48,544 nt of DNA from Cylindrotheca closterium (Eukaryota > Bacillariophyta > Bacillariophyceae > Bacillariales > Bacillariaceae), in assembly GCA_933822405.4 (NCBI GenBank), contig CAKOGP040001925.1, positions 1 to 48,544 of the forward strand. The letters are read 5' to 3'. Position numbers and translations under genes: made by a program. Shown here piece after piece: positions 1 through 11,127 of this stretch. Position 1 is the stretch's first letter, and every line of letters starts with the position of its first letter. The notes under the pieces were generated by a model that was not told the DNA's origin, searched no databases, and saw nothing but the letters and a program-made list of their open reading frames with translations.

Positions 1-180
<180 letters not shown>

Positions 181-821
181 GGCAGGGTGCCTCCCGTTGG
201 TGCCATTTCTCTCTTTTGTCTATTTGTGGTGCGTCTCCTCTGCGTCCTGTTGGAGTGAAATTTGAAATTGCACATTTTTATTGGCCTTGGTACAACAAAC
301 GGTATCCAGTGTCTTCTATCCACGATAAACTATGTTTATGTGGTGAGGGGATGTACAGATGTTACAGTATATTGGACGATATACGTTTCAGCTGGTCACT
401 ACAGGCTCGCTGAATAAATCTCAAAACAAATAATACCGGTAATCATCAATGACACAAAAGACAAAATTAAGTTTTCTTCTCTCTCAAACACCTTCCTTTT
501 GTCACCAGAGGTGGCAGGACGATGCAAAGTTGAAGTTGATGAATGCAATCCTTGGATTGCAGGAGTGAGGAAGTGTTGGTAGTTTAGTAGCTCATGAGCA
601 TAGATGATGATAGCAGTCTAAGGGCTATATGACCTGATGCAGCAGACGTAACTAGCCCTAATGCAAATGCGATGTAGATGAATGAGAAATAGTGAGCTAG
701 TTTATCCTATTGTCTGAAGTGAAGGATTTCAAAGGAATTGATGTGTCAGAGACAGTCTGTCCATCGTACCCTTCAAACCTTAAAGGAGCGGCCGAACCCA
801 ACCCCATCCTGTTGTTGACCC
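181..821. other. intergenic region, no gene seen
   Basis: No ORF with plausible composition is present. The stretch lies 3' of the glycosyltransferase gene that ends at 822 on the minus strand and holds one TACCGGTA palindrome (434-441). Confidence 0.6.
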
Positions 822-3766
822 TCAAAGCATATCCTTTATCTTTTCAAGCGGCTCCTTTGGAGGCCAATATGTCTTGGTGTAAGGCTCTACATACCGTGTA
901 TATGTCCACGACTTGTAGTATTGTTTGCCAACATCATCTAAGACAATATCATCTAGCCGGCCTGTTTCGTTTAGAACCCGCATTCTCCAATACTGCAAGA
1001 ATAGCCTTTCCCAACCATCAAATCTTGTATCCTGGAATTCTGAGCTTTCGATATACTCTCTCATTCGACCAACAAGTCCTTCTTGAGTCAGGTCCCAATT
1101 CTCAAGCTGCAGAACTGGTAGTCCACGGAATAGCTCTTCGTTTTCTTTTCTATACAATACAATTGGAATCACACCAAGGAAGTAGAGCTCATATGTACGA
1201 TAGCAGTCGAGCCCCTGCGAATGTTGAAGGAGTGAGCATCATCTCGAATCAACAACATACAAGAATGTATGAGAAAACAAAAATGCCTTACGTTTCCTGG
1301 TGGGCTCAACCCAAACAGGTATTTCTCAGCCGCATCATATATCTCTGTGTTATGGAATTTTTTAAGACCCATCGAACAGGATATCTCGTCCATGGGTGTG
1401 CCTGTCCTGTTTTTACAAGCCATTTCAAACGGCTTTCGGCTAGTGTTGCAAAATTAGACACTTCAATCAGTGCAAGTGCACAGCGCTCAACCAATATGAA
1501 CTTACCGGTGTTGACTGTGAGCGTTAATCCCAAACTTGACAAAGACCAAACGGGTAGCGCCCGTAGCTACAGCTAGTTCAGTAGATTGTGTCCATCGTCG
1601 TTTCTTAACATCTGAAAACGGATTACCGAATCCTCTTTCATTTAAACGTGCAGCCAAAAATTTCTGATGATCGTAAAGCGCTGATAGTCCCAGGTGCATC
1701 ATGTGAAATTTAGGGTGATCTGCACCACACTCATAACACGGATTGATTCCATACCACCCAATCAATAGATCGTCTGTTTGTAGTATCTCTCTTCCTTGAC
1801 CCTTCGGCTTCAGAGGTTCTATGCCATCTGACCCTCCTGTTACCAACAGATACGGCTCTGTCATCCGCGGGCGATAGATGTCAAAGAATCGTTTAGCCCC
1901 CCCACCCTCATGGTCCGCATACACAATGGTGCCTTTTTGTAAACAGGGAATAATGTCGTAATTCAAGTCCGAAATTGCCCATTGCAAGAAACCTTTTCTT
2001 CCATGACCAAGAACAGAAACATCTCCAAGGTCAAGACCATCCACGCTGGTAATTAGATGATCTTTATCAGGTTCCAATGCGATTGCGATTGCTTGGGCAC
2101 AGCAACTTATCTTGCACTTCTTCTCCGCTGGAAACCACGGAGCTTGCTGGACGACTGTTGACCTTTGGTATGACGTTTTCATTGGGTTTAGTTCTTCACC
2201 CCCTGCAATGTCACTCCTATCCACCACAGAATTCAAAATTGTGTGCTCGAGAATCTCCAAGTAATCTGGAGGTTTTTCCATAATTTGCCCTGTCAGTTCT
2301 CCATGAATCTTCAAGTATGCCTTTACCCACTTGTCGCAATTGTCGTAGTTGTGAAGCATTGGTGCCGGTTGGTATGCACCGTCCACCGAAATTTCATAGC
2401 GATTAGCGATGAATCCTGTTTCAATAAAGTCGAATCGTACAATATCTAATTGGGATTTGCTAGTCCCGCTTTGTAGATATTGGTTTCGACATGGTTTCTC
2501 GAGATCCTGGACAAATCCCGTGCCCCAAGGAAGCGTTGCACAGCTAATTGAGGAACCAAAAGCCCCAGTATAATACAGGTAGTTCATAACGCCTACTTCA
2601 CTGATCGTTGGATAATGGCAGCTTGTTCCCTCAATCTTGTTTTCGAATTCCTGTGACATGACTGAGAGATAACGAGCAATGCCTTCGTCACTACCCAGAA
2701 CAGTGGTTGGGACTAATATCGGGCGATTGTTTCCAATACCTTCCGCACTGAACTTAGGATAACAGCGTTTGAACATTGAGCCATAGTTCGAGCTGAAGAG
2801 GGAACCATGCCGCACGTCCAACTTATCTGGATCATAGTAAAATGGGTTCGTGTGCGCAGCTAACTCTTCTGAAAACAGCAAATCTTCTTTGCGGTTCGAA
2901 AACCGTTCAAAGGGATTGGTCTGAAAAAAGGTACTAACCCCATCCAATGCCAAGAGTGCTCGCCCAGTACACTCGTTGCATGAGTGAAGCCACTGGCGCG
3001 CCAACTCATACTTACCCCATTCAAAGGGCAAGTTTTCAAGACCCTTGAAACATTTTGGAGTTTTGGCCTTCAGCGTCTTGAATCCACTGATGGGTGGAGA
3101 GCAAGGACTCAGGGTGACAGTGTATATTGTGACATTGTGGCTTTTGAGGAAGCGCATATTCATGGCTGGAAGATTTGGCTGCACACCAAGAATGATGTGA
3201 CCGTTGTATCCAGTCTGTCGTAAAGACGAGATAAACCTTTTCTGATCTCTGTTAATCATATATGATACTGGCATCACCGAGATCACAACATCGTTGCCGT
3301 TGTTAGCCTCGGATTTATGGAGTAAGCCATTTGGCGTTTGAACTTCCCTTGCTGTCGCCTGCTGTGCTTTGTCCTCGCATTGTGAACACAGAATGGGCCG
3401 ATTAAAATATTTGCTCTTGTCTCCGGTTCGGAATTCTTCTGGGTTAAACAACAACTCTCCGTCCCTAGTAGCAAAGGGGGGTATCGGAGACGCCATCGGT
3501 GTATCGGTTTTGCTCTCAAGTTTTCGTTGTTGCTCTTCTTCTACCAAACCTGAGAAGATGTTCTCATGCGAAGGATTTGAGACACCCCCTCCATCATAGA
3601 CAATGAACGTTGATGCTAAGATGACTTGAAAAAACAGAACGATGAAAAGGGCAGAGCCAAATATTATGAAACTTTTGGTGATGACGAGTGGTGCTTTCTT
3701 AATCGATGTGGGTGCAATTTGTAGGCGTTGCTTTGTTGGGACATCATGACCCTTGACTACCATCAT
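822..3766 (-). CDS. type II membrane glycosyltransferase, exostosin-like C-terminus (3 exons)
   Basis: Exons 3766-1506, 1439-1292 and 1214-822 join in frame to about 933 aa. Introns are 66 bp (GTAAGT...CTAG) and 77 bp (GTAAGG...GCAG). The start is the first ATG; the frame is open further upstream to a GTG at 3847, with a stop just beyond it. A short cytoplasmic tail precedes one hydrophobic segment (about residues 29-55), the usual shape of a Golgi type II enzyme. Residues about 160-290 look like a nucleotide-sugar transferase module (KCFKGLENLPFEWGKYELA, then ALDGVSTFFQTNPF). The C-terminus carries SPPGNGLDCYRTYELYFLG then VIPIVLYR, as in exostosin/GT47-like GT-B folds. The two splices restore this motif exactly, which supports them strongly. 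The usual DxD-type site reads DGV here. The sugar donor and acceptor cannot be told. Confidence 0.8.
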
Positions 3767-4592
3767 CTGGCAACACCAGGAGTCTTTGCCTTTTTGTTCT
3801 TGGGGCCGCAGAAAGGGAAGAATAAGATTTGATAATCTGCTCTCCACGCTTCACGTTTTGCAGCGGACGAAGTGAATCGACTGACTAGCTCGACTTCTCG
3901 AGATTAGAGTTACGATTACATTATGTGGAATGTTACGAAAGTAACATAAATACGGTACCGTTGCTCAAAATACATATGAATTTCGAGTCATCTGTGTCAA
4001 ACGCACTGCTACTTATGCCTTTTTGGCAGTATTTTTGACGGTACCGTTGCTCGCTTTGTAACATGCCACGCAACATTTTCAAACAGAAATGTTACTCGTT
4101 GCCATAAATATTCGTGTCGTACCATAAGTAATTTTCAGGCAGGATATCCATCGCTCAAACAAAAAAGTTACTTTTCGCCTTAAATATTCTAGTAACTTTC
4201 TGACAGTATATTCCATCACAAGACAGTATTATTATCCACAAAACAAAAATTACACTTTCTCGATCCTTCGTCTTTGAGAGATGCAGGGTCAAACAACTGC
4301 AGAAGAACAAGCAAATATGGACAGTGGCGTCGTGATGGAGGAAGCAGCCGCCAATAACGACCATTCCGGCGCTGGAAGGAGGCGCTTTGCACCACCAGAA
4401 GACTAGGCTACTTGGCATTGGTATGCCATCAGAAAATCCACAGTGCCGCCCATACATTGCTGCCTGATATACAACAACCAACCAAAAAAGGAGGGGCGAC
4501 CAGTTGACGATTGATGAGGCTATTATTATAGACGGTGATGGGGGCGCTGGTGCTGGTGGAGGCGTGGTGGTAGAGAACTCAACTTAGGAGAC
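3767..4592. other. intergenic region with duplicated 15-mer
   Basis: This holds the promoter side of the glycosyltransferase gene. ACGGTACCGTTGCTC occurs twice in direct orientation (3952-3966 and 4038-4052), 86 bp apart, each containing the palindrome ACGGTACCGT. A short open stretch from about 4280 (reading MQGQTTAEEQANMDSG) soon stops and may belong to the decayed element downstream. Confidence 0.5.
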
Positions 4593-4990
4593 TTGTTCCA
4601 AAGCATCCAGATAAGTATCCAGCAACTGCAACAACAATTTAGTAACGTTGCTCCTCGATCTCATACAAATGTTTCAGATTTGAGAGCCTACATCCGGCAT
4701 CGTGATCGAATTCTAAACAACAACATTCGTGCTTTTGGCGAAACAATTGAAGGTGGCTTGCGAATCCAACTCCAACAAGCAAATACTGGCCGCAGACTAC
4801 TACTCTACCACTTCCAGCAAGCGGAGCAAATGAAGATGTTAGTCCCATCGTAGTTGCGAACATGGCTATTCTATCGGGCAATCCCAGGTCGTTAAACGAA
4901 CTCTGGCGGGAGTATCAGCATGGGATTGCTGGTCGGAAGCCTGCACGTTTTTTCACGGCTAGAGAACGAAAATCTTCCAGTCAAATCTAG
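4593..4990 (+). pseudogene. broken GCR1_C-like DNA-binding domain gene
   Basis: The first part (4593-4853) is a glutamine-rich 86-residue ORF. The second part lies in another frame (about 4790-4990) and reads NPRSLNELWREYQHGIAG then RKPARFFTARERK, followed by a stop. The LWxEYxxGIxGRKPARxFTxxER pattern is what I know from GCR1_C-type domains of stramenopile proteins and Crypton-like tyrosine-recombinase transposons. No GT-AG intron joins the two frames, and the conserved continuation after the ER motif is missing. I therefore call a frameshifted, truncated relic. Family assignment is from memory of the motif. Confidence 0.5.
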
Positions 4991-5089
4991 TATAACAGTT
5001 GCATTAGTTTTATGAATATGGTTTACATAGTATGCTGTAACAGCTGCTTGATTGCTTGCTCTTATGTAGAGATATTGTAGAAGGAAAGT

Positions 5090-5614
5090 TCACTGGTATT
5101 TTGTCTTGTTCGATTTTCCTCTTTGATGTGTTTCCAGTTTGTTCGGTTTGGGTGAGCATTTTGATTGGCTGGAAATGTGCAGCTGGCTAGAAAGGTGCGA
5201 CATGAGTACATAGTGTACCATGTTATACGAGTAACATAATGCGTCCAGTGTATCATCTAGCTCCGTTGCATTGAGTAAAAACTCTTCGAAATGGTCTGGT
5301 TGATGAGTGCAGGATTCATTTGACAATTCTTTTTCAGTGTGGTTTAACAAAATGACTTCAACCGCGTCTTGCAAAATGCTTGGTTTGTCAATAAGATATT
5401 GTTGATGCTGCTGTTGCTGTTCATCCACAAGTTTCCAAATGGAGGATTCTAGCAGCAAGATTATCTCTCGACAGTGCACTTCTTCCAGTGTCCAGGTTGA
5501 CTTTTGCTTTTGATACATGCTTCGGATGGATCCCTTCAGATTAAGCAAGATTTTTTCCGTAGTCTTCTCATTGAGATATGACGCCTGTTGGTGTCTTTGC
5601 TTCATTCCTTGCAA
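5090..5614 (-). CDS. unrecognised ORF, possible decayed gene
   Basis: This frame is open for 174 codons, but it begins at a TTG; the first in-frame ATG is three codons in. It contains a Q/H-rich run (DEQQQQHQQ) and helical charged stretches and ends in a lysine-rich tail. No family is recognised. It follows another unrecognised minus-strand ORF pair (5746-6391), and the two may be pieces of one decaying gene, though no splice joins them convincingly. Confidence 0.2.
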   Translation of the reverse strand: MQGMKQRHQQASYLNEKTTEKILLNLKGSIRSMYQKQKSTWTLEEVHCREIILLLESSIWKLVDEQQQQHQQYLIDKPSILQDAVEVILLNHTEKELSNESCTHQPDHFEEFLLNATELDDTLDALCYSYNMVHYVLMSHLSSQLHISSQSKCSPKPNKLETHQRGKSNKTKYQ

Positions 5615-5745
5615 GATGGCTATATATAGCTTCGTGGTTCCTTTGCCTCTTGGTCAACTCCAACAAAGAATCTTCAAAGAAATTGTTGGGCAAGTGCCCC
5701 AGTTCTAGTTATTGCGCCCATTCCGCAACATTCAAAATCCACGCA

Positions 5746-6391
5746 CTATAGGGGAATGAATAGAATTTTCTTGTGATGCAATGGCCTGGCATATTCCTTG
5801 GTATAGAGGGGCAAGTGGAATCCCAGTCCCAATTGGTGCGCCCTGAGCGCCAGTTGGAGCACGTAATCTAATAAAGGGTGTTCCATCGAGAGAGCTAGGA
5901 ATTTACAATCGATTTTGTTGTTGGCCGCCATGAGAGAGATACAGAGTTGCAAAACTGCCAATAATGTTCGGTGAATTGATACAATTTGCTGTTGCTTTTG
6001 AATGCTCGCATTTCGGATGGCTTCCGCCAAGTCGGCCTTCGATTCAGTGACCTTTAACAATGTCTCTCTGCAGAGTTCATAGCAAATTGAAGGTTTCCAT
6101 GCAAATCGTGTTGTTCCTGTGCTCGTTGAACTTCCTTTTCGCGAGATTGTAACAAAGGTATAGCAGCACTTGTGTTTCGCGAGCAGCTCTTTCCAATAGA
6201 ATGGAAGGATTGCCAGTGTATGCTTTTGAAAGGGGAATCTCAATGCAGCTATTAACATTCGTAGCCAACGCTGACGCTACTACCGCCGTTGGCTTCCTTC
6301 TCTTCATTGGATCTATATCAACAGTCGCGGTGGAAAACCCAAGGTGCTTATTATTGGAGTGAAGGTTGGACAAATGCGAACCACAAAACAT
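5746..6391 (-). pseudogene. two overlapping ORFs, possible frameshifted hypothetical gene
   Basis: An ATG-started frame runs 6391-6077, and a second frame offset by one base runs on to 5746. Read as one gene they would give about 200 residues: a basic start (DPMKRRKPTAVV), then a helical region (ESKADLAEAIRNASIQKQQQ) and a leucine-rich end. I see no GT-AG pair that repairs the shift. I do not recognise the product. The composition looks protein-like, but this may be chance. Confidence 0.22.
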
Positions 6392-7593
6392 AGCACTGCG
6401 AGTTGTTGTTATTGACGATGATGAAACTCAAAGTACTCTGAATCTTGAAGCCGCCAATCTGCCATTCATACTTGGAAGTACATAGTCGTGGCTGCCAAAG
6501 ACGAATTATTGAAGTTAATCCTCTACTTTATCCTTGCCTTTACAGTAGTTTACAGTTGCCACTCTACCGTCCTCACCCAACAAGACCTCCATCACCAAGA
6601 CCTTCTTCACCATCGCGTGCTAGTGTAATCAGGTACAGTTACTGTACCTGGTATTGTATCAGAGGAGTGAATGGATTATTGTCTGGCTGGTCTCGCAAGA
6701 AGAATGATGCTGCGCCCACAAAATCCAATGTCATGCGGAACAGAAGTCCATGACCTCAAAACTGCATACCGAATTTTTTATCAAAGAAACAATAAGACGG
6801 CCGCTGCATGATGATGTGCAATCACGTATCCAGTAGTGGGAACCCAGTGTCTGTGCAGATATTTCACTATTATGTGCTGCCACATCAAAACGGCAGAGAT
6901 ACGCTACGGGAAACAGAATTCCAAGCCTTTCATACTGTGAAAGGAATTATCAAAGAATCAAAAAAACAAGACGCCCGCTTATTGTAGGGGAATGAATTGC
7001 TTGTAGAGAGAGCTTACTCTGTGCAGCTTCGAAACCCATTAGGATTGCGGGAAACAGAAGTGGAACGGAAGACAAGCGGTTCATTGGAGGCATCAATCAT
7101 CTTCGAAATAACGCAATGGAACGCAATGGAAACCTAAAATATTTCACTGACAATAAGTAAAAGTGTTAAACGTCGAAAACCGTTGTTCTCAAGTATGTAA
7201 AGCGAAACGGGAGGGGCAAAAGTTTTTCGACAGATGGTAAACATTTATATGTCATGCCAAACCCAGTGAAAGGAAGGTCAAACCCGAAAAGCATACAGAA
7301 CGGTCGCAGAACGCAGAAATGTCAATATATGAAATTTCAGCATCCATAAGTAAAAGTGAAAGGTGGTGGTGGACTTTCTTAGAAGCATGCTCCAATTCAT
7401 TCTTGGGTGATGACATCATGACAAGAAGGCTTTGAACCATGACTGGCGATGACTGGTGTCAACGAATAATGAATCATTGGCGCTTGATGCACGAATCATC
7501 ACAAAAATTTGAATCATCATCTCGCACAACGCACACAATTTCGTTTGCGTTCCAAATTGAAAATAATCTTTGAAGCACCTATTAATATCTATC
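6392..7593. other. gene-poor region with degenerate sequence
   Basis: No intact gene is seen. Short coding-like pieces occur (for example around 6900-6990 on the + strand) but are quickly interrupted. Two related stretches, near 7140 and 7320-7365, share TATTTCA/AATTTCA next to AATAAGTAAAAGTG. The right end is the promoter side of the CRAL-TRIO gene. Confidence 0.4.
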
Positions 7594-8490
7594 ATGACAG
7601 CCATCATCTTACCCAAGCTATTCGGTAAACACAACACCGCTCATTCCAAGGATGATTGCAGTAACTCACATACAACATCGTCACTGGCCTCAAATGCCTA
7701 CGACGAGATGATGGGACTGCTTGGGACCTCCCAACAAGCCGAAGCTCAATGCATTGCCGAAATCAAAGATTCCTTTCGAAAGTTTGGCATCCGTCTGCCA
7801 CATGAAAAGGTCTTTCGATACGCCAGCTTTTACAACTACAATGCCGAAGAAGCCATCGATCGCATTCGTGAGGATAACGGCAACCCTTACATGCAACTCA
7901 AGATGAAAGAAGACCTTCAAGATCAGTTTGGTAGCACCAACGCCCTTTTCCCCCTTCCCGACCTCCGAACACGCAAGACCAACTCGGAAGTCATCTACAT
8001 GAACCCCGCTCGATTCAACCCAAATCAAGATGACATTGACACATTCATTGACAGTCTGTGTTATGTCCTCAACGACTTGAGCCAAACTGTGGACCAATGT
8101 CAGAACGGAGTCACAGTCATTGCAAACATGAAAGATGTTACAATGGAAAACTTCAACAAGGAATACTGTGCCAAGCTCATGCAAGCACTTCAAGGTGACA
8201 TGGTCCCAACTAATGTCGATGCCTTTCTCATTGTATCGCCGCCATCGTGGTTCGGCAAAGTCTTCAAATGGATGAAATCATCCAAAAAGACCTCCAAGGA
8301 CTTTCTGAAACGAGTTCATCAACTCAAGGAAGAAGAAGACCTGTCGCCATATCTGATGAGTCAGCCAGAATTGTATCTTCCTGATGGACTATGTGGAGGA
8401 CACGCTGTTGGGGCCGAGCTATGTGAGGACTATATGGACCTCAAGATTGCGCAGGAGCAACGCCAGCAAGAAGATGCAAGGAAGCAATGA
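7594..8490 (+). CDS. CRAL-TRIO (Sec14-like) lipid-transfer domain protein
   Basis: This is a single exon of 298 aa from the ATG at 7594 (the frame is open back to a TTG at 7570). Residues about 45-95 resemble the helical CRAL-TRIO N-terminal region (IKDSFRKFGIRLPHEKVFRY, then YNAEEAIDRIRED). The lipid-binding core follows, with GVTVIANMKDVTMENFN matching the Sec14 beta-strand/turn and VDAFLIVSPPSWFGKVFKWM matching the gate region, then SKKTSKDFLKRVHQL. Such proteins bind and move phosphoinositides, phosphatidylcholine or other hydrophobic ligands in the cytosol. The tail is charged and Q/E-rich, with no membrane segment. The specific ligand cannot be read from the sequence. Confidence 0.85.
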   Translation: MTAIILPKLFGKHNTAHSKDDCSNSHTTSSLASNAYDEMMGLLGTSQQAEAQCIAEIKDSFRKFGIRLPHEKVFRYASFYNYNAEEAIDRIREDNGNPYMQLKMKEDLQDQFGSTNALFPLPDLRTRKTNSEVIYMNPARFNPNQDDIDTFIDSLCYVLNDLSQTVDQCQNGVTVIANMKDVTMENFNKEYCAKLMQALQGDMVPTNVDAFLIVSPPSWFGKVFKWMKSSKKTSKDFLKRVHQLKEEEDLSPYLMSQPELYLPDGLCGGHAVGAELCEDYMDLKIAQEQRQQEDARKQ

Positions 8491-9099
8491 ACAAAACTCC
8501 CTGCTATCAGCCACAATGCTAAGAACTTTTAACTGGGGAAGACAACAATAATAGACATGTAAATAAACGTATAAAATATAACATATCATACATACAATCC
8601 TCGTCCTATGAGCGAAATCTAAAACACTTTTATACGGAGCATCAAACACTTTTTTAACCTTTCGTGAATTTCTCGGTGTATTTGCGGCAGATCGGAAGTT
8701 GAAAAAATCAATCAATCTTGACCCTTCTTCTTGACACCTTTTCCTTGGAAATCATGGCGTTTCAAACTTGTGACGTACTTCTTTAGCGTTTTGTACGACT
8801 CCGACCTTATTGACATCCGGAGCAACACTCTAATATAGTCAGGCTGGTAAGAGTAGCTGTACACTGTGCATACACTCACCAACACCCATCCTACGGTTAC
8901 TATTGATGCAAACGAATCGACAATTCATGTCTATTTCATTAACTTATCTACATATCAACAATGTAGTGCCCCACCACAGCATTGTTGACGCATTCAGCAT
9001 ACTGCCTGTTCAATTGGTCTAAAGCCCCCCTCCCCCCTCCAGCAATTCAATTCACATCTACCTGCGTCTTCCCCTTGCCCCAATACCCCTTGACCATTA
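8491..9099. other. intergenic region between convergent genes
   Basis: Shared 3' flank of the CRAL-TRIO gene (+) and the first LRR gene (-). It is AT-rich after 8520, which suits UTR and polyadenylation sequence. No gene is seen. Confidence 0.6.
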
Positions 9100-10431
9100 T
9101 CATTCAAAGAAAGATTTTTCGTCGTCGTCATCCTCATCATCATCATCGTTGTGATCGAACGAATCAGACTCCTCATCCGACAACTCTTGCTGTGTCACAG
9201 TCACCGTTCTGGGAGTCACCTCGTCATCCTCATATCGAGGACGATCTGCCTTTAAATATTGGAGCTCCGATCGAGTTTCGTACCCTTGGGTTTGGACCAT
9301 GCTCATGACTTGATCCAGCTTTTCGGTCAACATTATGACGCTCTCACGGACTTGAAGATCCGAGTCAACTCCGGTTGCACCAGTGGTCGTGGCATGCCTA
9401 CTATTATTAGTACTGCGTGTTTTGTTTCGGGTAATGTATTCTGGTACCTTTCGATTGCTGTTGTTTTCCTTAATTACTTGTTGCAACTGCCCTTGCGTCT
9501 CTTTGCCCTGTAACGAGACGGCCTCCAATTGCAGTTGTAACTTTCCCACGACCCCATTCAAAAGGTCAAACATGGACGTCAAGTTTTCGACCTGTGATCG
9601 CAATGAGTTCACTTCCCTTTGTAAACCATCACGCTCCTTGATAATCGTAGTAGTAGTACTATGTAGGGCTTTTGTAGTCGTAGTCCCAGTAGTCTTTCGT
9701 CGGTCTTGTCGTTGCCATTCCGGAATTTCAGGCCTGGCCGCGTTCGTTTGAATTGTAAGATCAGCAGCAGAGACTCGAGCAGTAGTAATAGTACTGCGCC
9801 TCCTCGCAATCTCTTTGGTTTCTTCTTCGTCCGCAATCTCTTGCACTTTGAGATAGACTTCTCTCCAAAACTCGCTGGCGTTGGTTCGATCCTTGATGGC
9901 CGTTTCAGGAATGGCATCCTCCGCAATCGATTTCACAGTGAATGGAACCCCAATCACTTTTAGGGCATCACACCACTGAAAGGTTCCATGGTGAATCTTG
10001 GTCAATCCTTGATTCAACGCAACTTCCTTCAAGGCGATGCAGTCCACAAAGGCGTAACTTCCAAGGTGCACTACCGTGGAAGGGATGCACACATATTCCA
10101 ACAAACAACACCCGGAAAAGGAGGATTGGGATATCTGTTCCAGCCCATAATTCAGGACGAGATACTTCATGGCAATGCAGTTTTCAAAAGCACCAAGGCC
10201 AATCTTGCGAGTACAGGACGGAAGCCTCACATATTGCAGCGACTTGCAACAGGAAAAGGCATAGGAACTGATCCGTTCCAGACCTTCCGAGAACTCGACA
10301 TATTTGAGATTCTCACAGTCCTTAAACGCAATGGGCCCAATAACCTTGACAGATGAATCAATCCGAGCCCAAACGACGTCCTTCGGGACCTTCTGCTTGC
10401 CTCCCGTGTAGACAAAGACGTCGGTCGCCAT
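9100..10431 (-). CDS. BspA-like LRR_5 / coiled-coil protein (copy 1)
   Basis: A single exon of 443 aa from an ATG at 10431. It opens with the family signature VFVYTGGKQKVPKDVV and then has about seven 23-residue LRR_5 repeats (AFxxCxxLxxVxLxxGLxxI pattern, residues about 25-180). Next come an RxS/T-rich linker and a predicted coiled coil (about 265-330, around LQREVNSLRSQVENL). The last residues are a strongly acidic tail (HNDDDDEDDDDEKSFFE). No signal peptide is seen, so it is probably intracellular. LRR_5 repeats mediate protein binding, and a coiled coil suggests oligomers. Function is unknown. Paralogues lie at 11128, 16174 and 25785. Confidence 0.85.
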   Translation of the reverse strand: MATDVFVYTGGKQKVPKDVVWARIDSSVKVIGPIAFKDCENLKYVEFSEGLERISSYAFSCCKSLQYVRLPSCTRKIGLGAFENCIAMKYLVLNYGLEQISQSSFSGCCLLEYVCIPSTVVHLGSYAFVDCIALKEVALNQGLTKIHHGTFQWCDALKVIGVPFTVKSIAEDAIPETAIKDRTNASEFWREVYLKVQEIADEEETKEIARRRSTITTARVSAADLTIQTNAARPEIPEWQRQDRRKTTGTTTTKALHSTTTTIIKERDGLQREVNSLRSQVENLTSMFDLLNGVVGKLQLQLEAVSLQGKETQGQLQQVIKENNSNRKVPEYITRNKTRSTNNSRHATTTGATGVDSDLQVRESVIMLTEKLDQVMSMVQTQGYETRSELQYLKADRPRYEDDEVTPRTVTVTQQELSDEESDSFDHNDDDDEDDDDEKSFFE

Positions 10432-11033
10432 GTGGAGGAGACAGATATAAGGTTTGTGTGTAATATCTCAGATAGATTCACCCAGAATAGCTTGATCCTC
10501 TAATTTTGACGCCAGGCAAATCAGAAAAGCTCAATCTTATTGCTGCAGCAACCAATAGCGCCAACCAAAGTACTTTTTCTTCCTTGTGTTATCGCATGTG
10601 TTAACGCTGCTTCTAATGTGTTAACGCTGCTTCTCCCCTCCAAACAATAATATTGTGCCACTGGTGCGTCCATAATTTCGGAACAGAATTCGTAAAACGA
10701 CTGCCTTGTCCGTGACTCAATCTTAATATTGTATAAGTGTTTCCTTTCTACGTTAAGTAATCGAGACAGCGAGCGCATGTCACACGTACCGGTATCAGTA
10801 CATCATTCAACATCTATAAATTATATATAAGGGGTGGTCCGCTGGGGTCGACAATATAAAGTACCGGCACTAAACCGCATTTGCTTCATTTGGTTTTCGA
10901 AGCTTTTTCATGGTTTCTAATCAACGTAACTTATATGATGCATCGGAAGTATAAAAACATGGAACTGTGATTTACGGGGCTGTAATCGTATGTTTGGTTT
11001 CAGTCGCTGCTTCAGCAGGCTGTGCATCTTCTC
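10432..11033. other. intergenic region upstream of LRR copy 1
   Basis: No gene is seen. A 20-bp unit beginning ATGTGTTAACGCTGCTTCT is tandemly duplicated (10596-10615 and 10616-10635), and a TACCGGTA palindrome sits at 10788-10795. Confidence 0.5.
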
Positions 11034-11127
11034 TCAATCACCCGAGCCAATGACTTCATAGACGCACTCCCTTGCTCCTCTAAGAATCGAATCAAAGTCT
11101 TCTATTCGCTTGCCAGACTCAAAGGTT

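Noticed and set aside
710..1576. Long + strand ORF of 288 codons
   Set aside because: It is the antisense shadow of the last two exons of the glycosyltransferase, whose splices restore known motifs.
6445..6753. + strand ORF of 102 codons, Pro/Ser/Arg-rich
   Set aside because: It ends in unrelated sequence with no family match; composition comes from a short CACCC-rich stretch.
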